Shown: positions 1 through 8,691 of the stretch, piece after piece
Layout of the letters: the number at the start of each line of letters is the position of its first letter
Position numbering within the stretch: position 1 is the first letter of the stretch
Source: an uncultured Pedobacter sp.
Lineage (GTDB): Bacteria > Bacteroidota > Bacteroidia > Sphingobacteriales > Sphingobacteriaceae
Reading direction: 5' to 3'
Length of the DNA stretch: 64,000 nt
Assembly: GCF_913776295.1 (NCBI RefSeq)
Contig: NZ_CAJYOJ010000082.1
Location: 1 to 64,000 of the forward strand
Notes under the pieces: generated by a model
Told to the model about the DNA's origin: nothing
Databases searched by the model: none
The model's input: the letters and a program-made list of their open reading frames with translations, nothing else
Program-made: the position numbers and the translations under genes

Positions 1-462
1 AGTCCGAAAAATTTGTTAGGCCGGACTTAAGTAGAACGGAGACCCAGTGCGAAGGCCTTGTTGGATGGAAATGCATATTTCATAAGTGACTAATTATCAA
101 ATAATTAAAAATTAACGTCAATGGTAGGCATAATTTATTGGATAAAAATCAATAGCAATGACAGCTGATTTAGCAATTTGAAAGGCCGAGAGGCATCGTC
201 ATCGCGAGAAGGCTTTTTCAGCTGACAGCCAGCCCCGGCTTTTCGGGGAAGCAATCTTAAAACGATCGCTACCAGCGCGCGCATTAAGATTGCTTCTTTC
301 CTCGCAATGACGATTTTTGTATTGGAGTCTGTCAATGGTAGCTTGTCGAAGGACCTGCTTTAAATATTTAACAGGGCGTTTTTACAGGCTTAACGTGACA
401 AATTAAGCGTAGGGCACAATTTATGATACTGCATCTTCAAATTTGAGTTTAAAAAATGCTGT
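1..462. other. Intergenic left edge, no supported gene
   Basis: The first 462 bases hold no convincing complete gene. Plus frame 3 is open from the window edge to a TGA at about position 89, so a rightward gene could end here, but the 28 visible codons match nothing I recognise. A short dyad (AGTCCG at 1-6, CGGACT at 22-27) lies at the very edge. The rest is AT-rich and contains the palindromic element listed separately at 195-314. Confidence 0.4.
195..314. repeat. Nested palindromic extragenic element
   Basis: Two inverted repeats are nested. The inner arms are perfect 13-mers, GAAGCAATCTTAA (248-260) and its complement (284-296). The outer 14-base arms at 195-208 and 301-314 match with one mismatch and contain the core CGTCAT(T/C)GCGAG. 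A small CCCCG/CGGGG hairpin (233-248) lies inside the left half. From memory, GTCATTGCGAG and GAAGCAATC cores recur in REP-like extragenic palindromes of many genomes. I infer a mobile or REP-like element; there is no transposase here. Confidence 0.55.
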
Positions 463-2097
463 TTAACTTTGCTCAATTTCCTTCAGACTATTCATCTTTT
501 TATAAGCTAGGAATCCTTTGATATCCTCAAAATGTTCCCGAACCCGTTTATGGCCAAATTCAAATACCTTTTGTACCAATCCGTCTAAGAAATCACGATC
601 GTGCGATACCAAAATCAACGTTCCATCGAAATCTTTCAATGCATCTTTGATAATATCTTTGGTTTTCATATCCAAATGGTTGGTAGGTTCATCCAGGATC
701 AATACATTTACAGGCTCCAACAACAGTTTAATCATCGCTAAACGCGTTTTTTCGCCACCAGAAAGCACTTTAACCTTTTTAGTGGTATCATCGCCACTGA
801 ACATAAAAGCGCCCAAAAGGTCTTTAATTTTTATCGAGCCGTCACTTAATGGAATCTGATCAATGGTTTCAAAAACCGTTAGGTTCTCATCAAGTAGCGC
901 AGCCTGGTTTTGTGCAAAATAGCCAATTTTGGCATTGTGTCCCACTTTTAAACCCCCTTCAAAATCAATCTCCCCCATAATGGCTTTAATCATAGTCGAT
1001 TTACCTTCGCCATTTTTACCCACAAATGCCACTTTTTCTCCGCGTTCGATGACCATTGATGCCTTTTCGAAAACCACATGATCGCCATAAGTTTTAGTTA
1101 ATTCCTCTACCATTACCGGATACTGACCTGAACGTGGTGAGGGTGGAAATTTCAGTCGCAATGCGGAAGTATCTACTTCATCAATTTCGATTATTTCCAG
1201 CTTTTCTAACATTTTTACGCGCGATTGCACCTGTAGAGTCTTAGAATAAGTTCCCCTGAAACGATCGATAAATTCCTGGTTATCGGCAATAAAACGTTGT
1301 TGCTCTTCGTAGGCCTTTAACTGATGGATCCGACGGTCAGCACGCAGCTGAAGATAATGGCTATATTTTGCTTTATAGTCATAAATCCGACCCATCGTTA
1401 CCTCAATGGTGCGGTTGGTGATGTTATCCACAAAGGTACGGTCGTGTGAGATGACCATTACAGCCTTGGCCGAATTGATCAGGAAATCTTCGAGCCACTG
1501 GATACTTTCAATATCCATATGGTTGGTAGGCTCATCCAATAGAATCAGATCAGGCTTCTTTAATAAAATCTTCGCTAATTCAATACGCATACGCCATCCA
1601 CCTGAAAACTCAGCAGTTTGACGGCTAAAATCTTTACGCTCGAAACCCAAACCTTTTAAAACTTTCTCAACTTCCGCATCGTAATTGGTTTCTTCAATGG
1701 AATAAAATTTTTCGCTCAATTCCGATACACGTTCAATAAGCTTCATGTAATCATCGCTTTCATAATCGGTACGGATGGTAAGCTGTTCATTCAGGTCATC
1801 AAGCTCTTTCTGCATCTGGTTTACCTCTGCAAAGGCTTTCATGGTTTCCTCAAAAACAGTAACATGATCCTGCGTGAGCAAGTGTTGTGGCAGATACGCA
1901 ATTACAGCTTCTTTTGGACCCGTTACGCTTCCAGAAGTAGGTTTAGCCACATCGGCAATTATTTTTAGTATGGTCGATTTACCTGCACCATTTTTACCCA
2001 TAAGGGCGATTTTATCGTTCTCGTTTATCGAGAAAGTTACATCGCTAAAAAGCGTAGTTCCGCCAAATGAAACGGAGATATTATTTACATTGATCAC
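463..2097 (-). CDS. ABC-F family ATPase (Uup/YdiF-like)
   Basis: A 544-residue soluble protein with two ABC ATPase domains and no membrane segment, the layout of ABC-F proteins. These act on the ribosome as translation factors or, in some subgroups, in antibiotic resistance. The first Walker A is GKNGAGKS near residue 34 and the first signature and Walker B are SGGWRMR and LILLDEPTNHMD. The second half has GKNGEGKS near 360, LSGGEKTR and LILDEPTNHLD. A charged linker rich in Arg, Gln and Lys sits between them. Length is normal for the family. It looks monocistronic. A housekeeping role is more likely than drug resistance, but the sequence does not settle this. Confidence 0.9.
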   Translation of the reverse strand: MINVNNISVSFGGTTLFSDVTFSINENDKIALMGKNGAGKSTILKIIADVAKPTSGSVTGPKEAVIAYLPQHLLTQDHVTVFEETMKAFAEVNQMQKELDDLNEQLTIRTDYESDDYMKLIERVSELSEKFYSIEETNYDAEVEKVLKGLGFERKDFSRQTAEFSGGWRMRIELAKILLKKPDLILLDEPTNHMDIESIQWLEDFLINSAKAVMVISHDRTFVDNITNRTIEVTMGRIYDYKAKYSHYLQLRADRRIHQLKAYEEQQRFIADNQEFIDRFRGTYSKTLQVQSRVKMLEKLEIIEIDEVDTSALRLKFPPSPRSGQYPVMVEELTKTYGDHVVFEKASMVIERGEKVAFVGKNGEGKSTMIKAIMGEIDFEGGLKVGHNAKIGYFAQNQAALLDENLTVFETIDQIPLSDGSIKIKDLLGAFMFSGDDTTKKVKVLSGGEKTRLAMIKLLLEPVNVLILDEPTNHLDMKTKDIIKDALKDFDGTLILVSHDRDFLDGLVQKVFEFGHKRVREHFEDIKGFLAYKKMNSLKEIEQS

Positions 2098-2121
2098 GAA
2101 TCGGGAATATTAAATCAGCGG

Positions 2122-2129
2122 CAAAGATA
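2122..2129 (-). promoter_or_regulatory. Putative -7 box of the ABC-F gene
   Basis: CAAAGATA on the plus strand reads TATCTTTG leftward, a full match to the Bacteroidota TAnnTTTG -7 consensus, 24 bases before the ABC-F start codon. No clear -33 TTG was identified. Confidence 0.4.
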
Positions 2130-2225
2130 AAGGAAAGCAGTTAAATTTCAGCCAGAAATAAAACACAGCAAAAGGAGCAGCTATTGCAAATATTGATAAC
2201 CCGTTGATGAATGAGCAATTTAACG

Positions 2226-3215
2226 TTAAAACTTACAGGTATTTTTAAATTTGGTGAAGTTTTTATCCCTGATGATCAGTGAAACTTCAAAGGTACGTGG
2301 TTTATAAGTGGCTATATTATTGGTGAACAAAGAATAGTTCATTCCGATGGCAATATTGTCTACATCAAAACCTATAAACGGAATAAATGCTTTTTCGTTA
2401 GTCTGGTTCCATAAACCAAAACTTAACCTGAGTTTTGATTCGATATGTGGTTTAAAGCCCAGTACCGCACCAGCTACAAAATCCGTGCTTCGCGCCTGGA
2501 TCAGGTAATGCGCACTCAGGTTAAAGTCAAGGAGATCATTCGATTCGTACCTGAACCCGGCATTGAGCGTATGCCGATAAGGCAAAGTCACCTGATTGTT
2601 CTTAAAAAAGGAATCCTGCGGACGTGTTAAATGATATATTGCATAGCCGATATTGGCAGCGATCCGATCTGATGTGAAGCCGAAATTGGTCCCTAAATTT
2701 AAATCAAGATAGGAAAAATGACCTGACTGCAGATCAAGACCATTTGGCAGTGCTGTATTAAAAGCACCATCCTGATACTGTGATGCAACCGTAAGAGCAT
2801 TGTAATTAAGTCGCCTCGAAACATAAGAAAGCTGGGGCGAAAGCCCGAACCTGAATTGATGATCAGCATCAAAATACCGGTAATAGGAAATACCGGCAGA
2901 ATAAGTATAGGACTTAATGAATTTATTGAACGATTCCTCCAGCAATCCTCCTACGGCAATTGTGAAAATATCGTTATAATAATATTCATCCTGCAATTTC
3001 ATTTCCCCTGAGGCACTATAGGTATTGTACGGATTTCCAATATTACCCCATTGCTGGCGGCTATTAACGGCCAACCTATAATCTCCATCAAAATAGCCGG
3101 TCATTGCTGGGTTTAAGGTTAATGGCGACGCAAAATATTGTGAAAATTTAGGGTCTTGTGCAAACACCGTTTTTCCTAATACCACCAGTAAGACCAACAG
3201 ACAGCTTCTCCTCAT
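2226..3215 (-). CDS. PorP/SprF family outer membrane protein
   Basis: A 329-residue protein with an N-terminal signal peptide (about residues 1-19) followed by the family start QDPKFSQYFASPLTLNPAMTG. The rest is the alternating beta-strand pattern of an outer-membrane barrel. PorP/SprF proteins belong to the type IX secretion system; SprF-like members serve the secretion or surface attachment of a specific partner carrying a type B C-terminal domain. Its start codon overlaps the stop of the upstream gene by 4 bases, and that gene encodes exactly such a partner, so the two form a dedicated pair. Family assignment is solid. The specific partner role is inferred from context. Confidence 0.9.
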   Translation of the reverse strand: MRRSCLLVLLVVLGKTVFAQDPKFSQYFASPLTLNPAMTGYFDGDYRLAVNSRQQWGNIGNPYNTYSASGEMKLQDEYYYNDIFTIAVGGLLEESFNKFIKSYTYSAGISYYRYFDADHQFRFGLSPQLSYVSRRLNYNALTVASQYQDGAFNTALPNGLDLQSGHFSYLDLNLGTNFGFTSDRIAANIGYAIYHLTRPQDSFFKNNQVTLPYRHTLNAGFRYESNDLLDFNLSAHYLIQARSTDFVAGAVLGFKPHIESKLRLSFGLWNQTNEKAFIPFIGFDVDNIAIGMNYSLFTNNIATYKPRTFEVSLIIRDKNFTKFKNTCKF

Positions 3216-5641
3216 GGCAGTAATATGGTTTTTCCGGTTTTGGTAAAACGTTCATCCAATTCGTTAACGGCATCAACAAACCAGGTATAGGTTTCAAATG
3301 GTTGCAACTGGTTTTTACAGGTCCCGTCCCATCCTTTATCCATGTCCATCAAATTGGTTTCGAACACCATATTTCCCCACTTGTTAAATACCTTAAAGCT
3401 ATTTAGCCTTTTTATTCCCTCATAAAAAGGGAAAAGCGTATTGTTTTTTTCTTTAAGCGGGGTAAACACAGTGGGTACATTAACCTTTGGCCGTTGCACC
3501 ATCACAACATCTACGGCCCCAAAGCTCAAACATCCTGAAGCATTATGCAACGAGATATAATATCTGCCTGACCGTGATATCGATTCGGGGTGTTCAAGAG
3601 TCTCCGTTAAAGCTGCATTCTTCCAATAGGAAATGCTGGTGTAGCCACTGCTTCCTTTTAAAATGACCGGGTTGGTGAGATCTACCTTATCCGAGATAAA
3701 TACTTTTCCGGGCTGGGTGATCAATAGTTTAGGCATTTGATAGATGACTACATCCATTGGTTTTGTAAGGGTACAACCCTCATTATTTTTAACAGATATG
3801 TAATAAGTACCACCTTTAGCAACATGCCGGGCATCATTTACAACAGCACCGGTAGCATCCATAAACTGGTAGCTTAACCCATCATCATCACTCCCCTGGT
3901 ATAGATCCGGATTTGTTATATCAATTGTTGCTGGTTCACAAACGGGTTCAGGATTGGCAACCGTTAAAATTAATGGTGGGTTAACGATCGTTTTTACTGC
4001 TGAAACAACACTGCAGCCCCTATCATTTACGGCCCTGATATAATAAACCCCGCTATTTTTGATTTTAGTAGGATCTGCTACCGCTTCTGTGCAATTTACA
4101 TCCATATAATAACTGAAGGTCAGATCAGGATCGCTCCCATCCCTGATGATAGCTTTCGTTAAATCGATGCCTTCTGGCAAACATACCGCAGCGGGATTAG
4201 TAATTTTCAAGTTGGGTAATGGATTGATTTCCAAAGCAACTTTCTTAATAATTATGCAATACGGAAACTGGTATCGTATAAAATAGTCGCCGGATGTTGA
4301 AATCTGTCTGGGATCTGTAACCGGCGTTTGCAATGATACATCGCTAAAATAAGATACTTTGGCATTTTGGGGTACTTTTTTCTGAATCTGGCCTGAGGTG
4401 AGATCAAGGGTTTTACCACAGGCAGAAAAATTCGGCAACACCTCTAATGCACCTAAAAGATGAAAAGTGATGGTTACACTCTTGGTAGAAATACACCCAT
4501 CCGGGGATTTTGCTTTCACATAATATACTCCGGAAACATTAATTTTTTGAGGGTCAGCAATCTCCTGTTGCAGGGCATCATCGGCATAGTAAGCATAACT
4601 CACCTGGTCAGATTTGTTCAGGATAAACTGGCTGCTCGTTAAATCAACCACTTCATTTTCGCAGGAATTGATCGTGGGTATTAAATCAAGCTGGAAATTA
4701 TAGGTAGAAATGGTAGTGGTTACGGTATTGGGGCAGCCAAAACCCGCAAAAGGGCTTAGATCCAGTAATACTTTTGTCCCCGAGGGCAGTGCGGGGCTCA
4801 TTTCCAATGTTTCTCCCTCGCCATACAATTTACTTTTATCTTCGTTATACCACTTGTAGTATTGATATCCGCTTGGTCCTTTCAACCGGGTTGACTGCGC
4901 GCCTTCGCAACTTACATTTCCAACAATAACACTTTCACATTGCTCATCCACATCCACATAGGCGTAACCAAAGTGTCCACCCTCTGTACAATCTGCGGTG
5001 GTGAACTCCAGCGATAACGTTTTACCTTTGTAACTGCTCAGATCTATGGTAACCGGTGTCCAATCTTTATAAATGACGGTTGGATCGATGGTAGAGGCTT
5101 TAAAACCTGGGATTCCGGATGTTGCAATGTATTTAAATGAAGCGCATTCGATATACGCTCCGGTACTCACATCAAGCAGTTTAACATCAAACCGGGGCTG
5201 CTGTTCGTCGGTATGGTTGGGTGCCTGAAAAACAACTGCATATTGATAAGTAATGGTAAAATGATCTACCTGATCAGGCACATTGATTAAATAGGAAATG
5301 CCTTCGGCTTGTTTACCATTGGTATTACTGCCCAGTTTAACGGCATGCCCGCTTCCGTTGGGTGATAATACCGGAAATCCTCCGTACATATCATGGTCGG
5401 TAGCCGATGTCATCATTGAATGTCGCCCCGCTATAACAGATGAGGGGCTTAATACTATCGTATTTTTCCCTCCGGAGAGTGAAACTGAACCTGTAAATGT
5501 TTTCCAGTTTAAAAAACTGCCCTTTTCAAAACCGATATTCTCGGGACAGGTTTGACCATAAAGTGATGTGCAAAAACAAATCACAATAATCAAATAAGCC
5601 AGGAATATCCTTGTTAAAAATAGAAAGCGCCGGTTTAACAT
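3212..5641 (-). CDS. Secreted repeat protein with gliding-type (type B) T9SS C-terminal domain
   Basis: An 809-residue surface protein. A signal peptide (about 1-30) is followed by a beta-rich lectin/MAM-like module (about 35-235), then roughly five tandem Ig-like units of 70-80 residues. Each unit repeats the pattern of two cysteines, a (V/I)DLT motif and a G.YY(V/I) strand (about 310-720). The last 85 residues begin VPTVFTPLKEKNN and contain FKVFNKWGNMVFE and W(D)GT, the signature of the gliding motility-associated C-terminal domain that targets proteins to type IX secretion. It is translationally coupled to the PorP/SprF gene. It is probably an adhesin or matrix protein; the ligand is unknown. 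Confidence 0.88.
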   Translation of the reverse strand: MLNRRFLFLTRIFLAYLIIVICFCTSLYGQTCPENIGFEKGSFLNWKTFTGSVSLSGGKNTIVLSPSSVIAGRHSMMTSATDHDMYGGFPVLSPNGSGHAVKLGSNTNGKQAEGISYLINVPDQVDHFTITYQYAVVFQAPNHTDEQQPRFDVKLLDVSTGAYIECASFKYIATSGIPGFKASTIDPTVIYKDWTPVTIDLSSYKGKTLSLEFTTADCTEGGHFGYAYVDVDEQCESVIVGNVSCEGAQSTRLKGPSGYQYYKWYNEDKSKLYGEGETLEMSPALPSGTKVLLDLSPFAGFGCPNTVTTTISTYNFQLDLIPTINSCENEVVDLTSSQFILNKSDQVSYAYYADDALQQEIADPQKINVSGVYYVKAKSPDGCISTKSVTITFHLLGALEVLPNFSACGKTLDLTSGQIQKKVPQNAKVSYFSDVSLQTPVTDPRQISTSGDYFIRYQFPYCIIIKKVALEINPLPNLKITNPAAVCLPEGIDLTKAIIRDGSDPDLTFSYYMDVNCTEAVADPTKIKNSGVYYIRAVNDRGCSVVSAVKTIVNPPLILTVANPEPVCEPATIDITNPDLYQGSDDDGLSYQFMDATGAVVNDARHVAKGGTYYISVKNNEGCTLTKPMDVVIYQMPKLLITQPGKVFISDKVDLTNPVILKGSSGYTSISYWKNAALTETLEHPESISRSGRYYISLHNASGCLSFGAVDVVMVQRPKVNVPTVFTPLKEKNNTLFPFYEGIKRLNSFKVFNKWGNMVFETNLMDMDKGWDGTCKNQLQPFETYTWFVDAVNELDERFTKTGKTILLP

Positions 5642-5855
5642 ATGAAGTAATCATCTGGTGGCTGATTCAGTCTAAAAAATTACCACATTTATACTGTAAA
5701 TATAGTTGTGCTCAATGAGTATCGGATTAAAACGAAATTAATTTTTCTTCATATCCAAATTGCATAAAAAAGTCTAATCTGCGTTGGGCAAGAGGCAAAA
5801 ATTTCTGACTTTTGCTCCAAAACATCAGCAACAATTAATAAAGCGCCCACCGAAA

Positions 5856-6755
5856 CTAACGGTGAAGTTTTTTTATCCTTAGATATTCGATAAGTTCCTT
5901 TGGCCGGTCGGTCTGGATCAGGTTGGCTTTGTGGCTGATCAGCCAGCCCCAGCTTTCTTCCTTTTTATTTTCTTCAACAGCCATATCATCATCATGACCA
6001 CCATTTTGCTCTGGCCATAAACTGTTGATCCATAAGCCGTAGTTTTTCCTCAAGCCAGCGATATTTTTTAAAACCGACAAGGTATCGGTACTGAAGTTTG
6101 CCTGGATAATGGTTTTAGGATGAATCTTATAACTTGCAATAATAGCTGATGCATCGGCTCTTTTCATATCCACTATGGGCATAATGGTAATGTCTTTTTC
6201 AATTTTACCTACCTCTTGCTCTATTAAAGGTAGTGGTGTGTTTGCCTTTACATTCACAATAGCCTGACCGATCATTCCCAGTTCGCGCAGTTCTTTAATT
6301 ACCTGCGGATAATAATCGTAACCTTTATCCACATCAATAATGATCTTATTTTTCGCGATGGCCAATATCTCCATAAAGGTGGGCACACGGTGCTTAGTCG
6401 GGTGTCCTGTACCTGAGCGCAGGAAAAATGTTTTGATCTCTGCCAGGGTGTAATCAGAAACTTTGCCTTTTCCGGTGGTAGTTCTATCCACGTTCTGATC
6501 GTGCATTATAACCAGATATCCATCCTTTGTTTTTTTCAGATCCAGTTCCATAATATCTACGCCCATAGCTATACAGTTTTTAAGGGCTTGAATAGAATTT
6601 TCCGGCGTATTGCGCCAGTCTCCACGATGAGCTGTAACCAATACCCTTTTATTATCCGGGTTAAATACTTCTTTCAAGCTAGCTTCTGGTCCTGGTTGAG
6701 CAAATCCACTTAAAGCAATAAATAAGATGGATAGTTGCAGTACAATTGTTTTCAT
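5856..6755 (-). CDS. Glycerophosphodiester phosphodiesterase, secreted
   Basis: A 299-residue GDPD-family TIM-barrel enzyme that cleaves glycerophosphodiesters to glycerol-3-phosphate and an alcohol. A signal peptide (about 1-19, ending GFAQ) points to the periplasm. Conserved residues are present: H43-R44 (AHRGD), E52 in PENS, E70 and D72 in MELDLKKTKDG, and H85 in IMHD, followed by NVDRTTTGKG. It is related to, but clearly distinct from, the GDPD at 20885-21709. The gene stands alone downstream of a decayed susD remnant, suggesting it was once the last gene of a susCD-type operon. Confidence 0.9.
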   Translation of the reverse strand: MKTIVLQLSILFIALSGFAQPGPEASLKEVFNPDNKRVLVTAHRGDWRNTPENSIQALKNCIAMGVDIMELDLKKTKDGYLVIMHDQNVDRTTTGKGKVSDYTLAEIKTFFLRSGTGHPTKHRVPTFMEILAIAKNKIIIDVDKGYDYYPQVIKELRELGMIGQAIVNVKANTPLPLIEQEVGKIEKDITIMPIVDMKRADASAIIASYKIHPKTIIQANFSTDTLSVLKNIAGLRKNYGLWINSLWPEQNGGHDDDMAVEENKKEESWGWLISHKANLIQTDRPKELIEYLRIKKLHR

Positions 6756-6771
6756 TTCGTTTTATTTAAGA

Positions 6772-6983
6772 TTAAAATAGTGATATGGATTTTGTTTTAA
6801 TTGCCGGATGTGTATCAATCTGGCTTTGCGGAACAGGTTGCGGAAGGTCGCGTTCAGTAATGCCCATCGTTATATTTGCGTGGCAAACCAGGTATTCATG
6901 AACGAAATGGCGGCGCCTGTTTTAAGCAGATCAAACTATGGATGACGTTCACCTATCATTTCTCCTATGGTACGACCTTGTAA
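6772..6983 (-). pseudogene. susD/ragB 3'-end remnant, nonsense plus frameshift
   Basis: Leftward translation of this stretch recovers a SusD C-terminus in two frames. The first frame, from 6983, reads IGEMIGERHP, then TAG at 6936-6938 where SusD proteins have the Trp of the HRWFDL motif, then FDLLKTGAAISFMNTWFATQ, ending at TAA 6870-6872. The adjacent frame continues ITERDLPQPVPQSQIDTHP and stops at 6772-6774. In intact SusD proteins this region reads roughly E..GE.HRWFDL.RTG followed by PIPQSEID.NP. Nothing SusD-like is visible upstream of about 6983, so the 5' part of the gene is gone. The remnant sits 17 bases before the GDPD start. Confidence 0.75.
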
Positions 6984-6992
6984 ATTGGATCG

Positions 6993-7018
6993 AAAAAACA
7001 CCCCTATTGGGCAAGGGG
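6993..7018 (-). terminator. Terminator-like hairpin at the broken edge of the susD remnant
   Basis: CCCCT (7001-7005) pairs with AGGGG (7014-7018). Read leftward, the hairpin is followed by TGTTTTTT, the form of a rho-independent terminator for leftward transcripts. There is no intact leftward gene directly to its right, so it may belong to a gene that has been deleted. Confidence 0.35.
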
Positions 7019-7324
7019 CTGTTTTGAAATTGATGCTTTACCATGAAGAATTAGATTGGACAAAAATACTGATACAAAAATATAGCGAATATGTTAACTC
7101 TATATTAAGCTTCTGAAGGGGTGCTTCACAATACTTTTTTTTACGTTGAAAGGAATAATCGATGCAAAAATCTGATCTTGAATTTTCCTGCATCGCAGGC
7201 CCGAAATTGAAAAAATATATCTGAATATCAGTAAAATAAAAAAAAGCGTCATTAAAAAAAACACATTACATTCATTTGCTGTTGTATACCCTAAATTCAA
7301 ACACATAACGAGCGCTATCAGGCA
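7019..7324. other. Intergenic region upstream of the diadenylate cyclase gene
   Basis: AT-rich sequence with no supported gene; it should contain the promoter of the gene at 7325. A 7-base inverted repeat (CGATGCA at 7160-7166, TGCATCG at 7189-7195) is the only dyad I see. No clear TAnnTTTG box was found. Confidence 0.35.
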
Positions 7325-8659
7325 ATGATTGAGGAAAAATCAAAAACAACGGACCTTGCGGCGCATATTCATGCCAAGTTGAATCATAGCAGACTGGCGA
7401 TGGCTACTCCCCCTTTAATCGTTCTCGAAGAACTTTTCGAGTGTCTTTTCTACACGTCTATGAGAACAGAAGAGGGAGAGCTGACCAAGGTAGCCGTAAC
7501 ACTCATCGATCCTGCCAATCCAGATCCCACTCCGCCGAGGAAAATTGTTTCTGAAAGATGGAGCTGTGTAGAATTTGCCCAACATCTACCTCTTGATATC
7601 AGGTCTTTGGCCAAGCTCTCAAAGGCAGCCGATCCATCCGGCACCTCACTTGCCGTTTATTATGATCAGGATGGAAAACTCTTTATCTGGGGAATGATTG
7701 ACCAGGCCATGCACTACCAGAGTTTTCTGAATTACGAATCTGAATCAGGATCTGAACAGCCAGGGTTGTTTCAGGTATTTATAGACGATATTGCCACACT
7801 TAAGGTGATGTTCGACTACGAACTGCTGGCTACTTTAAAACAAAACGTACTGGTTACCCGCTACCTGGATGTATTTACCATCGGACCGGTATCCAAAATC
7901 ATCAGAAAAAATGCCGGTGCAATCAGGGCAGAAATCAAAGAGTTCCTGTCTGTGTCGCATCCCGAAGAAGATTTTGCAGATTGGGAAGAATTTGTAGATA
8001 GTATATGGACCCAAACATTGTCCAGGTTACTGCTAAAAATCCAAAACTACCATCATGGCGGGGCGGTGCTGATCTCAGAGGATAGTAGCGATGTTGATAT
8101 TAAATATGCGGTAAACTATAAAAGATTGCTACTGGCTATCAGTGACTATCTGAAGCAGACCATCAATAGCTATGTTACAGAAAACAGGATTGACCAGCGG
8201 CTGGCCTCTGGCAAACAAACGGTAACAAAATTGCTTTATGAGCAGGAAACTATTGCCCTGCATGCCAAAACAGAAGTAGCCAACGAAATTAAGGGTTCGG
8301 TAAGTTTCATCGCCTCTCAAAGCTGCGTGGATGGCGTGGTGTTATTTGGCCAGGATATGGTGGCACGGGGATTTGGTGGCGTAATCCGCTCGAAAAAGAT
8401 ACCGGGAAAAATCTATGTTTCATCCACCGCCACGGCAACCCCTAAATCATTGATCCCTACGGATCCTAAACATTTTGGTACAAGGCACCGCTCCATGATT
8501 GCCTACTGCTGGACACACCCCGGCAGTTTGGGCATTGTGATTTCTCAGGATGGAGATATCCGTGTATTTTCCAGAATTGAGGACAAGCTGATTATGTGGG
8601 AGAATATCAAAACGCAACAGTATCAAAAGAGTGGAAAGCTCAAGGCAACAAGAAACTAA
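7325..8659 (+). CDS. Diadenylate cyclase with N-terminal predicted sensor (DACNV-type) domain
   Basis: A 444-residue soluble protein. The last 125 residues have the hallmarks of the DisA_N/DAC fold that makes cyclic di-AMP from two ATP: D336-G337-V338 (the DGA motif, Ala to Val) in DGVVLFGQDMVARGF, then G385-T386-R387-H388-R389 (FGTRHRSM), then LGIVISQDGDIRVF matching the VVSEE.G.I strand pair. Residues 1-320 have no membrane segment, unlike housekeeping CdaA, and no DisA helix-hairpin-helix tail. I believe they correspond to the predicted sensor family called DACNV, from memory. The DGV-to-RHR spacing (about 49 residues) is longer than in CdaA or DisA (about 30), indicating an insertion. A GAF histidine kinase follows 32 bases downstream. 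Activity is inferred. Confidence 0.75.
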   Translation: MIEEKSKTTDLAAHIHAKLNHSRLAMATPPLIVLEELFECLFYTSMRTEEGELTKVAVTLIDPANPDPTPPRKIVSERWSCVEFAQHLPLDIRSLAKLSKAADPSGTSLAVYYDQDGKLFIWGMIDQAMHYQSFLNYESESGSEQPGLFQVFIDDIATLKVMFDYELLATLKQNVLVTRYLDVFTIGPVSKIIRKNAGAIRAEIKEFLSVSHPEEDFADWEEFVDSIWTQTLSRLLLKIQNYHHGGAVLISEDSSDVDIKYAVNYKRLLLAISDYLKQTINSYVTENRIDQRLASGKQTVTKLLYEQETIALHAKTEVANEIKGSVSFIASQSCVDGVVLFGQDMVARGFGGVIRSKKIPGKIYVSSTATATPKSLIPTDPKHFGTRHRSMIAYCWTHPGSLGIVISQDGDIRVFSRIEDKLIMWENIKTQQYQKSGKLKATRN

Positions 8660-8691
8660 TACCCATAAATTAACGCTACATTTATAACGAT

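Noticed and set aside
1..27. AGTCCG...CGGACT at the window edge as part of a structured RNA such as RNase P or tmRNA
   Set aside because: The visible bases do not continue into any conserved segment of those RNAs; only a short dyad is seen.
135..335. Leftward open frame of 66 codons at the left edge
   Set aside because: It runs through the palindromic element at 195-314 and has no protein-family features; the frame is a by-product of the repeat.
5848..5870. CACCG/CGGTG hairpin followed by a T-tract on the plus strand
   Set aside because: It would terminate rightward transcripts, but no rightward gene precedes it, and it overlaps the GDPD stop codon; probably chance.
7100..7306. Leftward 68-codon frame upstream of the diadenylate cyclase
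   Set aside because: Composition (runs of Phe, Ile, Leu) reflects AT-rich DNA, no recognised motif, and it occupies the probable promoter region of the cyclase gene.
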